A stretch of 64,000 bases of DNA, from the NCBI GenBank assembly GCA_001899205.1, contig MKVL01000010.1, positions 701,914 through 765,913 on the forward strand. The letters run 5' to 3'. Source of the stretch: Mesorhizobium sp. 65-26. GTDB lineage: Bacteria > Pseudomonadota > Alphaproteobacteria > Rhizobiales > Rhizobiaceae. The notes under the pieces are model-generated. The model was not told the origin of the DNA. It did no database searches and saw only the letters and a list, made by a program, of their open reading frames with translations. Positions within the stretch are counted from its first letter, which is position 1. Every line of letters begins with the position of its first letter. The translations under genes and the position numbers were made by a program. Below, one piece after another: positions 24,955-35,545 of this stretch.

Positions 24955-26709
24955 TTAGTTGAGCCGCATGCGGCGCTCGGCGAAGACGTAGAGCGGCCGC
25001 CACAGGATGCGGTTGAAGAGCGTTACGAAGAGCGACATGACGGCGATGCCGAGAATGACGCGCGGAAAGTCCCCCGCCTCGGTGGCCTTGGCGATGTAGG
25101 AGCCGAGCCCGAAAGCCTCGAGGCGCGTGTTGCCCCAACTGACCACCTCGGCGACGATCGATGCGTTCCAGGATCCGCCGGAAGCGGTCAGGGCGCCGGT
25201 GACATAATAGGGGAAGATCCCTGGCAGGATGACATTCTTCCACCATGACCAGGACCTTATCCTGAACACCGCGGCCGCCTCCTTGAGGTCCGACGGAAAG
25301 GCGCTGGCGCCCGCGATGACGTTGAACAGGATATACCATTGCGTGCCCAGCACCATCAGTGGCGATAGCCAGACGTTGGGGTTGACCCCAGTGGCGACGA
25401 TGGCGACCACGGCGAACGGGAACAGCACGTTTGCAGGAAAGGCCGCGAGAAACTGCGCCAGGGGCTGGACACGCTCGGCAATGGCCGGCCGCAACCCGAT
25501 CCAGACGCCGATCGGCACCCAGATCAGGCTGGCGAGGGCGATGAGCAGGATCACCCGCAGCAACGTCACCAGTCCGCCGCTGAAGGCCTCGAACACGTCG
25601 TGCCAGCCAAGCGTCTGGCTTATGTAGTTGATCGCCGCGACGATGCCCCACAGCGCCACGCCGATGATCACGGCCAGCCAGAGATAATCGAGCGCCTTGG
25701 CCAGCCAAAGCGGCGAAGGCGTAGGCTCGACGATCCGGCGCCGACCGAGACGCAGCAGCATCGCCCGCTGCCAGACCCAGGAGAAGGGCAGGCCCGCAAT
25801 CTTGATCAGCCGGGTGTGGCGCAGGACGTCGTAGAGCCAGGAGCGGGGCTTTTCCTGCCCCGCCGTCTGCTCGAAGCGGAACTTGTCAGCCCAGGCCACC
25901 ACCGGACGAAACAGCAACTGGTCGTAGAGCAGGATGAGCACGGCCATCGTGGCTACGGCCCAGGCGACGGCCTTGAAATCCTGCTTGTCGATCGCCAGCG
26001 CCAGCCAGGAGCCGATGCCGGGCAATTGCACAGTCGTATTGCCGACGGTGATCGCTTCGGAGGCGACGACGAAGAACCAGCCGCCGGACATCGACATCAT
26101 CGTGTTCCAGATCAGGCCGGGCGCCGCGAACGGCGCTTCGAGACGCCAGAAGCGCTGCCAGGCCGAGAGGCCGAAGCCACGGCTGACTTCGTCGAGGTCG
26201 GCCGGCACGGTGCGCAGCGACTGGTAGAAGGAGAACGCCATGTTCCAGGCCTGAGCGGTGAAGATGGCGAAGATGGCGGCGCATTCGGCGCCGAGCTGGC
26301 TGCCGGGAAACAGGCCGAGGAAGAAGGTGACGGTGAAGGTGAGGAAACCCAGCACCGGCACCGACTGCAGGATGTCGAGGGCGGGAATGATCACCATCTC
26401 GGCGCGGCGGCTCTTGGCCGCCAGCGTCGCCACCACGAAGGTGAAGATCAGCGACACGATAATGGCCGCGAACATGCGCAGCGTTGTGCGGAGCGCATAT
26501 TCCGGCAGGTTGCCGATATCGAGCGTGACCGGCGAGGTCGACAGCAGGTCGGCCGGCGCGCGCATGTCGGCCGCGCCGCGCGCCAGAAGCATCACCAGCG
26601 CCGCCAGCATGGCGAAGGCGATCAGGTCGTAGATGTTGGGCGCGATACGCCCGCGCGCCAGGGCGGCGGCGTCGCTTTGGGAAGAGCGGTTGTGTGGCTG
26701 GAAGATCAT
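24955..26709 (-). CDS. Fused double-domain ABC permease (NitT/TauT type)
   Basis: A 584-residue permease made of two complete BPD_transp_1 units: helices about 30-265 and about 330-580. Each half has its EAA-type docking loop (RTVPADLDEVSRGFGLSAWQRFWRLEAPFAAPG and GASAFPSDLKEAAAVFRIRSWSWWKNVILPGIFP). One polypeptide thus supplies both transmembrane halves. The ATPase follows after 26 nt. No substrate-binding protein gene accompanies the pair. Substrate unknown; some NitT/TauT relatives move oxyanions or sulfonates. Confidence 0.9.
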   Translation of the reverse strand: MIFQPHNRSSQSDAAALARGRIAPNIYDLIAFAMLAALVMLLARGAADMRAPADLLSTSPVTLDIGNLPEYALRTTLRMFAAIIVSLIFTFVVATLAAKSRRAEMVIIPALDILQSVPVLGFLTFTVTFFLGLFPGSQLGAECAAIFAIFTAQAWNMAFSFYQSLRTVPADLDEVSRGFGLSAWQRFWRLEAPFAAPGLIWNTMMSMSGGWFFVVASEAITVGNTTVQLPGIGSWLALAIDKQDFKAVAWAVATMAVLILLYDQLLFRPVVAWADKFRFEQTAGQEKPRSWLYDVLRHTRLIKIAGLPFSWVWQRAMLLRLGRRRIVEPTPSPLWLAKALDYLWLAVIIGVALWGIVAAINYISQTLGWHDVFEAFSGGLVTLLRVILLIALASLIWVPIGVWIGLRPAIAERVQPLAQFLAAFPANVLFPFAVVAIVATGVNPNVWLSPLMVLGTQWYILFNVIAGASAFPSDLKEAAAVFRIRSWSWWKNVILPGIFPYYVTGALTASGGSWNASIVAEVVSWGNTRLEAFGLGSYIAKATEAGDFPRVILGIAVMSLFVTLFNRILWRPLYVFAERRMRLN

Positions 26710-26799
26710 GGCCTGCCTCGAACTGCGGACGGAGTGTCAGATGCACTCGTTGCATGTTGGTTTGATGTCAGTCGCGGGATCGTGGCGGCCGCCCGTGCG

Positions 26800-26997
26800 T
26801 CAGGCGGCCTTTCGCGGGGCCGTGCGACTGGGGCTGTCTTCGGAGGTGGATTCGCGGAGCCAACGGCATTCCAGCCGACCGCCGGCTCCCCGTCGCCAGA
26901 CGCAGACGAGCGGCGCGCGCAAAACCGCCGCGCCGGAGCGGCGCGACACGGCTTTCGCCACGAGGCGAGGGCGAAAGACGATGACGTTGGTGTTCAT
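26800..26997 (-). CDS. Small Arg-rich protein, unknown function
   Basis: A 65-residue frame with an excellent ribosome-binding site (AGGAGGTGAGCC then ATG). The N-terminus MNTNVIVFRPRLVAKAVSRR is followed by PLVCVWRR-G-x-GGRLECRW, a compact Cys/Trp motif pair I associate with small uncharacterised rhizobial proteins. There is no signal or membrane helix, and pI is very basic. It lies about 90 nt upstream of the ABC permease gene on the same strand and may be the leader gene of that operon. Confidence 0.6.
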   Translation of the reverse strand: MNTNVIVFRPRLVAKAVSRRSGAAVLRAPLVCVWRRGAGGRLECRWLRESTSEDSPSRTAPRKAA

Positions 26998-27336
26998 GGC
27001 TCACCTCCTGTGTCCGGCAGGACGGCGAGGCGAGCCGACGGGTCTGGTTATGCCCTGCCGCGGCCCGACCGGCGCCAGATGCCGGCAACCCATTGTTCTG
27101 ACGAGGCCAATGCCCGGACCATGACTGTCGTCATGCCCGGGCAGCGACTGCGATAACTGTCCATAACCCGTTCGATTTCTCTACCGCTTCGATCGATCGA
27201 AGCCATGCCGCCTTACGCTCGCCGCGCGAGGGGTGTCAACACGACCAGGAGAATCTTCGGTATATGCCGAAGGGCCGAAGGCATACGCCTCGGTTGCGCT
27301 TCGAAAGCCGGCAAATGTTCGCCGGTTGACATCGCT
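26998..27336. other. Regulatory-looking intergenic region between the two-component genes and the ABC operon
   Basis: No gene is visible. It holds a perfect 18-bp palindrome GCTTCGATCGATCGAAGC (27186-27203), an inverted repeat TATGCC-N11-GGCATA (27263-27285) and a hairpin CCGGC-N8-GCCGG (27308-27325) just past the response-regulator stop that may act as a weak terminator. Confidence 0.55.
27186..27203. promoter_or_regulatory. Perfect 18-bp palindrome upstream of the ABC operon
   Basis: GCTTCGATCGATCGAAGC reads identically on both strands. It lies about 190 nt upstream of the small ORF that leads the ABC operon and about 130 nt downstream of the response-regulator gene. Candidate binding site for that regulator; untested. 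Confidence 0.5.
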
Positions 27337-27948
27337 CTAGATGCCCAGGCGGCCGGCGATCTTGATGAGTTCGGCGAGCGAGCCGGCGTGGAGCTTGCGC
27401 ATGGCCCGGGACCGCCGCACCTTGACGGTGATCTCGCTGACGCCCAGCTCGCCGGCGATCTGCTTGTTCAACCGTCCCTGGACGACCTGCGCCACGACGC
27501 GACGCTCGCCTTCGTTCAGTGTCGCCAGCCGCTCGCGCAGCATGGCAAGTTCTCTAGCCTCCGCGCGCCGGGCGCGGTCCTTCTCCAGCGCGGCTTCGAT
27601 GGCGTCCAGCAGGTCCTGCTCGCGGAACGGCTTCGGCAGGAAATCGACGGCGCCAGTCTTCATCGCCTGCACCGACATAGCTATGTCGCCATGGCCGGTC
27701 ATGATGATGACGGGCAGGGGCGTTTCGGAGAGGGCGAATTCCTTCTGGAAATCCATGCCGCCCTTGCCGGGCAGGCGGACGTCGAGCACCAGGCACGACG
27801 GCACGTCCGGCCTCGGCGCGGCGACGAATTCCTTGACCGAGCCGAAGCACCGCGCCTCCAGCCCCACCGAACGCAGCAGGCTGTCCAGCGCCTCGCGGAT
27901 GGACGGGTCATCGTCGATGACGAAAACGATAGGCTTTGTCTCGTTCAT
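27337..27948 (-). CDS. FixJ-family two-component response regulator
   Basis: A 203-residue regulator with a receiver domain (1 to about 120: acidic pocket IDDD, phospho-acceptor Asp56 in LVLDVRLPG, Thr84, Lys106 in LPKPF) and a C-terminal LuxR/GerE helix-turn-helix (about 140-200: LNEGERRVVAQVVQGRLNKQIAGELGVSEITVKVRRSR). This is the FixJ/NarL-like architecture used for DNA binding after phosphorylation. GAGGAA precedes the ATG, and it overlaps the kinase gene by 4 nt (ATGA), so the pair is translationally coupled. Confidence 0.93.
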   Translation of the reverse strand: MNETKPIVFVIDDDPSIREALDSLLRSVGLEARCFGSVKEFVAAPRPDVPSCLVLDVRLPGKGGMDFQKEFALSETPLPVIIMTGHGDIAMSVQAMKTGAVDFLPKPFREQDLLDAIEAALEKDRARRAEARELAMLRERLATLNEGERRVVAQVVQGRLNKQIAGELGVSEITVKVRRSRAMRKLHAGSLAELIKIAGRLGI

Positions 27949-29051
27949 TTCCTCACAGGCGCCTTTCGCGCGATGCCGGGTTCATGAATGGCCGCCTTTC
28001 CGGCAGGCAGCGAGAAGGAGAAGGCAGCGCCGCGCCCGCCGGCCGCGCCCGCCCAGATGCGACCACCATGGCTCTCGACGATCGAGCGGCTGATGGCAAG
28101 GCCCATGCCCATGCCGTCGGGCTTGGTGGTGTAGAAGGCGTCGAAGAGCCGATCCTGTTCCGCGCCGCCCAGGCCACCGCCCGAATCGCTGACGGTGACA
28201 ATGACCTGGCCGGCCGGGACGACGCTGGTGGAGATCTCGACGGCACGGCTCGGCGCGGGCTGGGCGGAGACGGCTTCGATAGCGTTGACCACGAGGTTCA
28301 GGATGACCTGCTGGATCTGGACCGGGTCGACCTGGACCGGTGGAAGCTCGTCCGCCAGGTCGATCGCCAATGAAACATGGTTGCGGGCGACTTCGCTGCG
28401 GACCAGCGTCAGCGTGTCGGCGATGATCTGGTTGACGTCCAGCCATACGGCCTTGCCGGGTCCGCGCTTGGTGAGCGCGCGCAAGCGCTTGATCAGATCG
28501 GTGGCGCGGTTGGCATCCCTGACAATGCGTTCCGCCGCCTGGGCGGCTTCGTCCGGATTGGCCGGCTTCGCGCCGAGCCAGCGCAGCGCGGCGTTGCCGT
28601 TGATGACGATCGCAGCCAGTGGCTGGTTGAGCTCGTGGGCGATCGACGCCGTCAGTTCGCCCAGCACCGTCACGCGCGTGATATGGGCAAGCTGCGCCTG
28701 CGCCTGTCGGGCCGCCGCCTCGGCTGCCGCCGTCCTCAGCGCGAGATAAGCGGTGACGCCGATCGCCGCCAGGCTGATGGCGCAGTTGACCATGCCGGCC
28801 GGGAAGGATCCGGCGCGTGTCAGGATGAAGCTCAGCAGCGTCAGCGCCATGCAGGCCGACGCCACCACCACCACCCGGCGCTGGTCGAGGTAACGGACCG
28901 CGACCAGCACGATGGCGACATAGAAGACCGCGACGGCGATCTCGAGATTGGTGACGGTGTCGACGAAGAAGATCGCGGCCGCGAGCACGACGAGCGAAGC
29001 GGGGAGCAGGGAACGGCCGCCTGGCAGCGTCATTACGGATCGTCGAAGCAT
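27945..29051 (-). CDS. Membrane sensor histidine kinase
   Basis: A 368-residue kinase. The N-terminal membrane module has about four helices (residues 15-108) with almost no periplasmic loop, suggesting it senses a membrane-linked or intracellular cue. A short coiled linker leads to the HisKA domain with the phospho-acceptor His139 in SIAHELNQPLAAIVINGNAALRWL. The HATPase domain follows: N box NLVVNAIEAV, DSGGG, and a G box in GMGMGLAISRSIVESHGG. The HELNQPL form is typical of FixL/DctB-like kinases that pair with FixJ-type regulators, here the coupled downstream gene. Confidence 0.92.
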   Translation of the reverse strand: MLRRSVMTLPGGRSLLPASLVVLAAAIFFVDTVTNLEIAVAVFYVAIVLVAVRYLDQRRVVVVASACMALTLLSFILTRAGSFPAGMVNCAISLAAIGVTAYLALRTAAAEAAARQAQAQLAHITRVTVLGELTASIAHELNQPLAAIVINGNAALRWLGAKPANPDEAAQAAERIVRDANRATDLIKRLRALTKRGPGKAVWLDVNQIIADTLTLVRSEVARNHVSLAIDLADELPPVQVDPVQIQQVILNLVVNAIEAVSAQPAPSRAVEISTSVVPAGQVIVTVSDSGGGLGGAEQDRLFDAFYTTKPDGMGMGLAISRSIVESHGGRIWAGAAGGRGAAFSFSLPAGKAAIHEPGIARKAPVRK

Positions 29052-29217
29052 CGTGCCCGCTACCCCCTGTTTTTCTGACGGCAGAGAGGCGGGACATTAA
29101 CGCGCGCCTTTTCGGGCAGGCAAGGACGTTGCGCGTCAGGTGGGGTTCCGCCGGGATATATCGATGGCGGTTCGGCATTCCCGGCCGGTAGGCCGCGGGG
29201 TCCCCGTCGAGGCGACC

Positions 29218-31800
<2,583 letters not shown>

Positions 31801-31837
31801 CGCCCCCGAATGTAGTGATTCGGCGGCGAAAGGCCAG

Positions 31838-31887
31838 AAGTGTCTCCGTTTTGTTCCAGTTTTGTCGGGAAACGAGCGGAGACACTT
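31838..31887. repeat. Perfect 11-bp inverted repeat between DUF2780-like and uvrD genes
   Basis: AAGTGTCTCCG (31838-31848) and CGGAGACACTT (31877-31887) are exact inverted copies separated by 28 nt. No T tract is adjacent, so an intrinsic terminator is not a good fit. It lies just upstream of the uvrD start and just downstream of the preceding gene. Confidence 0.6.
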
Positions 31888-31900
31888 TTGCCGAAAGGCC

Positions 31901-32344
31901 TCAGCTTATGCCGAGATGGCTCTTCAGGCCGGGCACCTGGCTCAGCACCTGGTTGGTGAGGTCGGGACCGGCGGCGGCCTGGGCCTGCTGGATCAGTGTC
32001 GTTCCGGCCTTCTGGATCTGGGACATGTCGAGGCCGGAGGCCTTGAGCGCGGCGAGGCCGTTGACCAGCGCGCCGGCCTTTTCGCCGAGGATGCCGCCAA
32101 GGGCGCCCTGCAGTGACGACAGCAGGCCACCACCGCCGCCATTGCCGGCGGCGCCGGGCGCCATCACGTCATATTGCTGGGCAAGTGCATCCGCGCCTGG
32201 AATCTGGGCGAAGAAATTCGCGGCGCTGGTGCCTTCCGCCTCGTGTTCGAGCACCGAGAAGATGGTGCCGACGACCTTTTCCGTCGTTCCCTGGTCCAGA
32301 CCAGCCTTCTGGGAGACGGTGTTCACGATGTCCTGGACGTTCAT
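31901..32344 (-). CDS. DUF2780/DUF2267-like small protein
   Basis: A 147-residue Ala/Gly-rich helical protein. The N-terminal part (DIVNTVSQKAGLDQGTTEKVVGTIFSVLEHEAEGTSAANFFAQIPGADALA) resembles the DUF2780-type pattern. A Gly run and Ala/Leu-rich helices follow, ending LSQVPGLKSHLGIS. It has no signal peptide. Biochemical role unknown. It lies 7 nt downstream of a 51-residue membrane-protein gene, so the two look co-transcribed. Confidence 0.6.
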   Translation of the reverse strand: MNVQDIVNTVSQKAGLDQGTTEKVVGTIFSVLEHEAEGTSAANFFAQIPGADALAQQYDVMAPGAAGNGGGGGLLSSLQGALGGILGEKAGALVNGLAALKASGLDMSQIQKAGTTLIQQAQAAAGPDLTNQVLSQVPGLKSHLGIS

Positions 32345-32351
32345 GATCTGC

Positions 32352-32507
32352 TCAGCCTTGATTTCTCGTGTTTATGGTGGGGCGACGTTTGGCGCGCACC
32401 CTGACCATCGATCGCCGCGGCTCGGCAAGGGCCTTGAGCCGCACCGCCAGCAAGGCGACGCCGGCAAGCACCAGTGCACTGACGAGGATCGGCGATGGGA
32501 AGGTCAT
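32352..32507 (-). CDS. Small single-helix membrane protein (51 aa)
   Basis: A short frame beginning MTFPSPILVSALVLAGVALL with a strong AAGGAG ribosome-binding site 7 nt before the ATG. One transmembrane helix (about 6-24) is followed by a very basic cytoplasmic tail (RRSMVRVRAKRRPTINTRNQ), consistent with a positive-inside orientation. It lies directly ahead of the DUF2780-like gene. No family recognised. Confidence 0.55.
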   Translation of the reverse strand: MTFPSPILVSALVLAGVALLAVRLKALAEPRRSMVRVRAKRRPTINTRNQG

Positions 32508-32748
32508 GGATCTGCTCCTTCTTGGTCGGCTGGCGGTCGCGTTGCCGCCATGTCGGGCGGCATGCCTCCAGCCAGCGGCAGCTTCCGTTAATATTGTGGC
32601 GGTGACACAAAGATTTTGCCGCGATGACCAAAATGTGATGAGCGGCGCTCTTCGTCCGTTCATGGAAGGCTGGTTGCTCCACGACTGGACCTCGCCGCGG
32701 GCGCGCCTATGTTTCGGTACGTCGCCCGCCGCCACCGAGGAGCAAGCC

Positions 32749-33654
32749 ATGACCAGACCGGTTTCCACCAGGCCACCCGCTGCAAGACCGCTGATTACCC
32801 AAGCGATGATCGACGCCTATGACGAGTACACGCATCTGACGTTCGACCGCCGGCGTTTCATGCAGCAACTGACCAGGCTAGCCGGATCCGGCGCGGCGGC
32901 GGCCGTGATCGCACCGATGCTGGCGGCCAGTTCGGCGCAGGCGGCCATCGTTGTCGAGAACGATCCTCGCGTGAAAGGCGAGGACATCACCTATCCCGGC
33001 AGCGGCGGCGAGATGAAAGCCTATCTGGCGAGGCCGGCGGACCAGAAGGGCAAACTCGGCACCGTTATCGTGGTGCACGAGAATCGCGGGCTCAATCCGC
33101 ATATACGCGACGTTGCGCGTCGCGTGGCGCTGGAGGGGTTCGTGGCGCTGGCACCCGACTTCATGTCGCCGTTCGGCGGCACGCCGAACGACGACGAGAA
33201 GGTGCGCGAACTCTTCCAGACGCTGGATCCGAGCCAAGTCGCGGCCAACGCGGTCGCCACCGTCGCCTTCCTCAAAAGCTACAAGGACGGCAACGGCAAG
33301 GTCGGCGCCGTGGGGTTCTGCTGGGGCGGCGGCACGGTCAACATGCTGGCCGTGAATGCGCCCGACCTCGATGCCGCCGTCGCCTATTACGGCATGCAGC
33401 CGAAGGCCGAGGACGTGCCGAAGATCCATGCACCGCTGCTGCTTCATTATGCCGGGCTCGACCAGCGCACCAACGCCGGCATCGATGCCTTCAGGAAGGC
33501 GCTCGAGGCCGCGCACAAGCAGTATGCGATCTATGTCTACGAGGGCGCCAACCATGCCTTCAACAACGACACCTCCGAGGCGCGCTACGACAAGAAGGCG
33601 GCTGACCTGGCATGGGGCCGCACGATCGCCTTTCTCAAGGAGAAGTTGGCTTAG
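32749..33654 (+). CDS. Dienelactone hydrolase family protein with Tat-type signal
   Basis: A 301-residue alpha/beta hydrolase. The N-terminus carries a twin-arginine-like export signal (RRRFMQQLTRLAGSGAAAAVIAPMLAASSAQA, about 34-65) that is unusual for cytosolic dienelactone hydrolases. The catalytic triad is visible as Cys191 in GFCWGG, Asp238 in AGLDQRTNAG and His269 in EGANHAFNN, the Cys-Asp-His arrangement of this family. GAGGAG precedes the ATG. Substrate unknown; carboxymethylenebutenolidase annotation would be by homology only. Its last 20 nt overlap the convergent exporter gene. Confidence 0.9.
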   Translation: MTRPVSTRPPAARPLITQAMIDAYDEYTHLTFDRRRFMQQLTRLAGSGAAAAVIAPMLAASSAQAAIVVENDPRVKGEDITYPGSGGEMKAYLARPADQKGKLGTVIVVHENRGLNPHIRDVARRVALEGFVALAPDFMSPFGGTPNDDEKVRELFQTLDPSQVAANAVATVAFLKSYKDGNGKVGAVGFCWGGGTVNMLAVNAPDLDAAVAYYGMQPKAEDVPKIHAPLLLHYAGLDQRTNAGIDAFRKALEAAHKQYAIYVYEGANHAFNNDTSEARYDKKAADLAWGRTIAFLKEKLA

Positions 33655-34561
33655 GTTCGAGGCGTTGGGCGACAGGCAGTGCCGGCCGGTGAATGGCGAC
33701 CCCCGCGACCACGAGGGCGATGCCGAGACAGTCCCGCGGGCTGGGGATCTGTCCCAGCACCAGCGCGCCTATCAGCGTCGCCACGACCGGCAGCAGTGAC
33801 AGCATCAGCGCGAAGCTGGCGCGCGGCAGGCGCGCCATGGCCAGTTGGTCGCAGATATAGGGGATGACCGACGAGCAGATGCCGACTCCCACCGCCGCGA
33901 GCAGGAGCGATGGCGAGGAGAAAGCGGGCAGCGCCTCGCCGAGGCCGAGAGGCAGTACGACCAGGAATGCGACAGTCATCGCGGCGCCGAGCCCGGCAAT
34001 GCCGCCTCCGGCGCCCGAGGCCGCGACGCGGTGGCCAAGGATGATGTACCCGACGAACAGCGCGCCGTTCAGGAACGCCCAGAACAGGCCGCGCGGATCA
34101 TTGGACCATGACATGTCGACCAGCATCAGGGTGCCGACGACGGCAATTGCCAGCGCCGCCAGGTTGCGCGAGCTTCGCGCGCCCCAAAGGGCCACGCCGA
34201 TGGTGCCGACGAATTCGATGGTCGCAACCGTCGAGATCGGCAACCGCGCGAGCGCGAGGTAGAAGGAGCAGTTCATGATCGCCAGGCAGGCGCCGAAGAC
34301 GAGCAGAAGGCGACGCGTCCGCCAGTCGGCGCCGGCAAGCACGCGCCAGGGCCTGGTCAATGGGGCGAAGACGAGTGCCGCCGTGGCGATACGCAGCCAC
34401 GCCATGCCGAGCACGCCTACCTGCGAAAACAGGAGAACCGCGAAGGCCGGTCCCAGGTAATGAAAAAGCGCGCTCACGCAGAACCAGGCATGCGGGGGCA
34501 GTGTGTCCGCGAGAGATTTAGGGGCCAGGAGGCTTGTCGGGGCTTGCCGATGCTCGTTCAT
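33635..34561 (-). CDS. EamA/RhtA-like DMT-superfamily exporter
   Basis: A 308-residue inner-membrane protein with ten predicted helices in two EamA repeats. Segments such as LRIATAALVFAPLTRPW, LARLPISTVATIEFVGTIGVALW and SSVIPYICDQLAMARLPRASFALMLSLLPVVATLIGALVLGQ match the RhtA (threonine/homoserine exporter) branch. It is divergent from an Lrp/AsnC-type regulator, the usual partner of amino-acid exporters, which supports an amino-acid efflux role. The substrate is inferred. Confidence 0.88.
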   Translation of the reverse strand: MNEHRQAPTSLLAPKSLADTLPPHAWFCVSALFHYLGPAFAVLLFSQVGVLGMAWLRIATAALVFAPLTRPWRVLAGADWRTRRLLLVFGACLAIMNCSFYLALARLPISTVATIEFVGTIGVALWGARSSRNLAALAIAVVGTLMLVDMSWSNDPRGLFWAFLNGALFVGYIILGHRVAASGAGGGIAGLGAAMTVAFLVVLPLGLGEALPAFSSPSLLLAAVGVGICSSVIPYICDQLAMARLPRASFALMLSLLPVVATLIGALVLGQIPSPRDCLGIALVVAGVAIHRPALPVAQRLEPKPTSP

Positions 34562-34650
34562 GGCGCGAGTATCGCAGGCGATTTACGCGACTTATATGGC
34601 CGTGGAACGGTGGAATCGCGTTCTTCTTTGCCGAGTTGAAGGGGAAGTCG

Positions 34651-35130
34651 ATGAAACGCCTTCGAAACGAAAGGGCCGATCTGGACGCCGCCGACCTGAA
34701 AATCCTGCGCCTGCTGGAAAAGGATGCCCGCACAAGCACGGCGGAACTGGCGCGCGCGGTCGGCCTTTCAGCGCCGAGCGTCGCGGAACGCCTGCGGCGG
34801 TTGCAGGACGGCGGCGTGATCGAGGGCTATGCCGTTCGCCTCAATCCGGCTGCGCTTGGCCTGCCGCTTTCGGCCTGGCTGCGCATCAGGCCGGTGCCGG
34901 GGCAATTGGCTGTTGTTGCCGAGATCATTCGCGAGCTGCCGGAAATCGTACAGTGTGACCGGGTGACCGGCGAGGACTGCTTCATCGCGCTGGCGCATGT
35001 CGGCTCGGTCGCCGATCTGGAGCGGGTTATCGACAGGATCATCCCGCACGCGATGACCAACACCGCAATCATCCAGTCCTCACCGGTCGAGCCGCGCTCG
35101 CCGCTGGAGGCGCTCAAGCGCCCGGAATGA
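34651..35130 (+). CDS. Lrp/AsnC family transcriptional regulator
   Basis: A 159-residue regulator with an N-terminal winged helix-turn-helix (about 9-60: LDAADLKILRLLEKDARTSTAELARAVGLSAPSVAERLRRLQDGGVIEGY) and a C-terminal amino-acid-sensing RAM domain (about 68-150). AAGGGG precedes the ATG; the upstream frame to 34534 is not domain-like. It is divergent from the EamA exporter 90 nt away and probably controls it in response to an amino acid. Confidence 0.92.
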   Translation: MKRLRNERADLDAADLKILRLLEKDARTSTAELARAVGLSAPSVAERLRRLQDGGVIEGYAVRLNPAALGLPLSAWLRIRPVPGQLAVVAEIIRELPEIVQCDRVTGEDCFIALAHVGSVADLERVIDRIIPHAMTNTAIIQSSPVEPRSPLEALKRPE

Positions 35131-35201
35131 TGTAGTGGGGCCATGCCGACCCGTTGTCGTCCGGAAAGCAAATAGCCCGGCCGAAGTTCGACTTGCCCGG
35201 A

Positions 35202-35399
35202 TCAGACGTGCCCGCGCTTCATGCGCGCCTGCTTCAGGATGGCGCGCCAGCGGATCATGTCGAAAGGGATCGGCTCGTTGCTGTTGGCGATATGGAATAT
35301 CTCGTTGTTGACGTTCTTGAGCGAGCGCCAGAAATCATAATCCGTAATGCGCGGATCCGCGGCCAGCCGGTCCACCTCGACCTTGATGTCGGTCTTCAT
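35202..35399 (-). CDS. Small conserved hypothetical protein (65 aa)
   Basis: A soluble 65-residue protein (MKTDIKVEVDRLAADPRITD then YDFWRSLKNVNNEIFHIAN) ending in a basic WRAILKQARMKRGHV helix. ATG 35399 is preferred over the upstream start because GAGGGA precedes it. Composition and codon use look real. No family with known function recognised. Confidence 0.6.
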   Translation of the reverse strand: MKTDIKVEVDRLAADPRITDYDFWRSLKNVNNEIFHIANSNEPIPFDMIRWRAILKQARMKRGHV

Positions 35400-35545
35400 G
35401 CACGTCCCTCGAAACGGCTGCCCCACCGTCCGCATCGCAAACTTCGATGCGAACCGTTTTGGGACAAGCTGCTGAGTCGTTCAATGGCTCAACCAGCATG
35501 CCCCCGTTAAAACCCCGGTAAGGTTAACGCGGGCATCGGGGCGCT

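Noticed and set aside
23606-25708. 700-codon frame as a single transporter protein
   Set aside because: The ATPase proper begins at 24928; the extra upstream codons are an out-of-frame shadow of the permease gene.
27945-27948. Frameshift between kinase and response-regulator genes
   Set aside because: The 4-nt overlap is an ordinary ATGA translational coupling and both products are complete.
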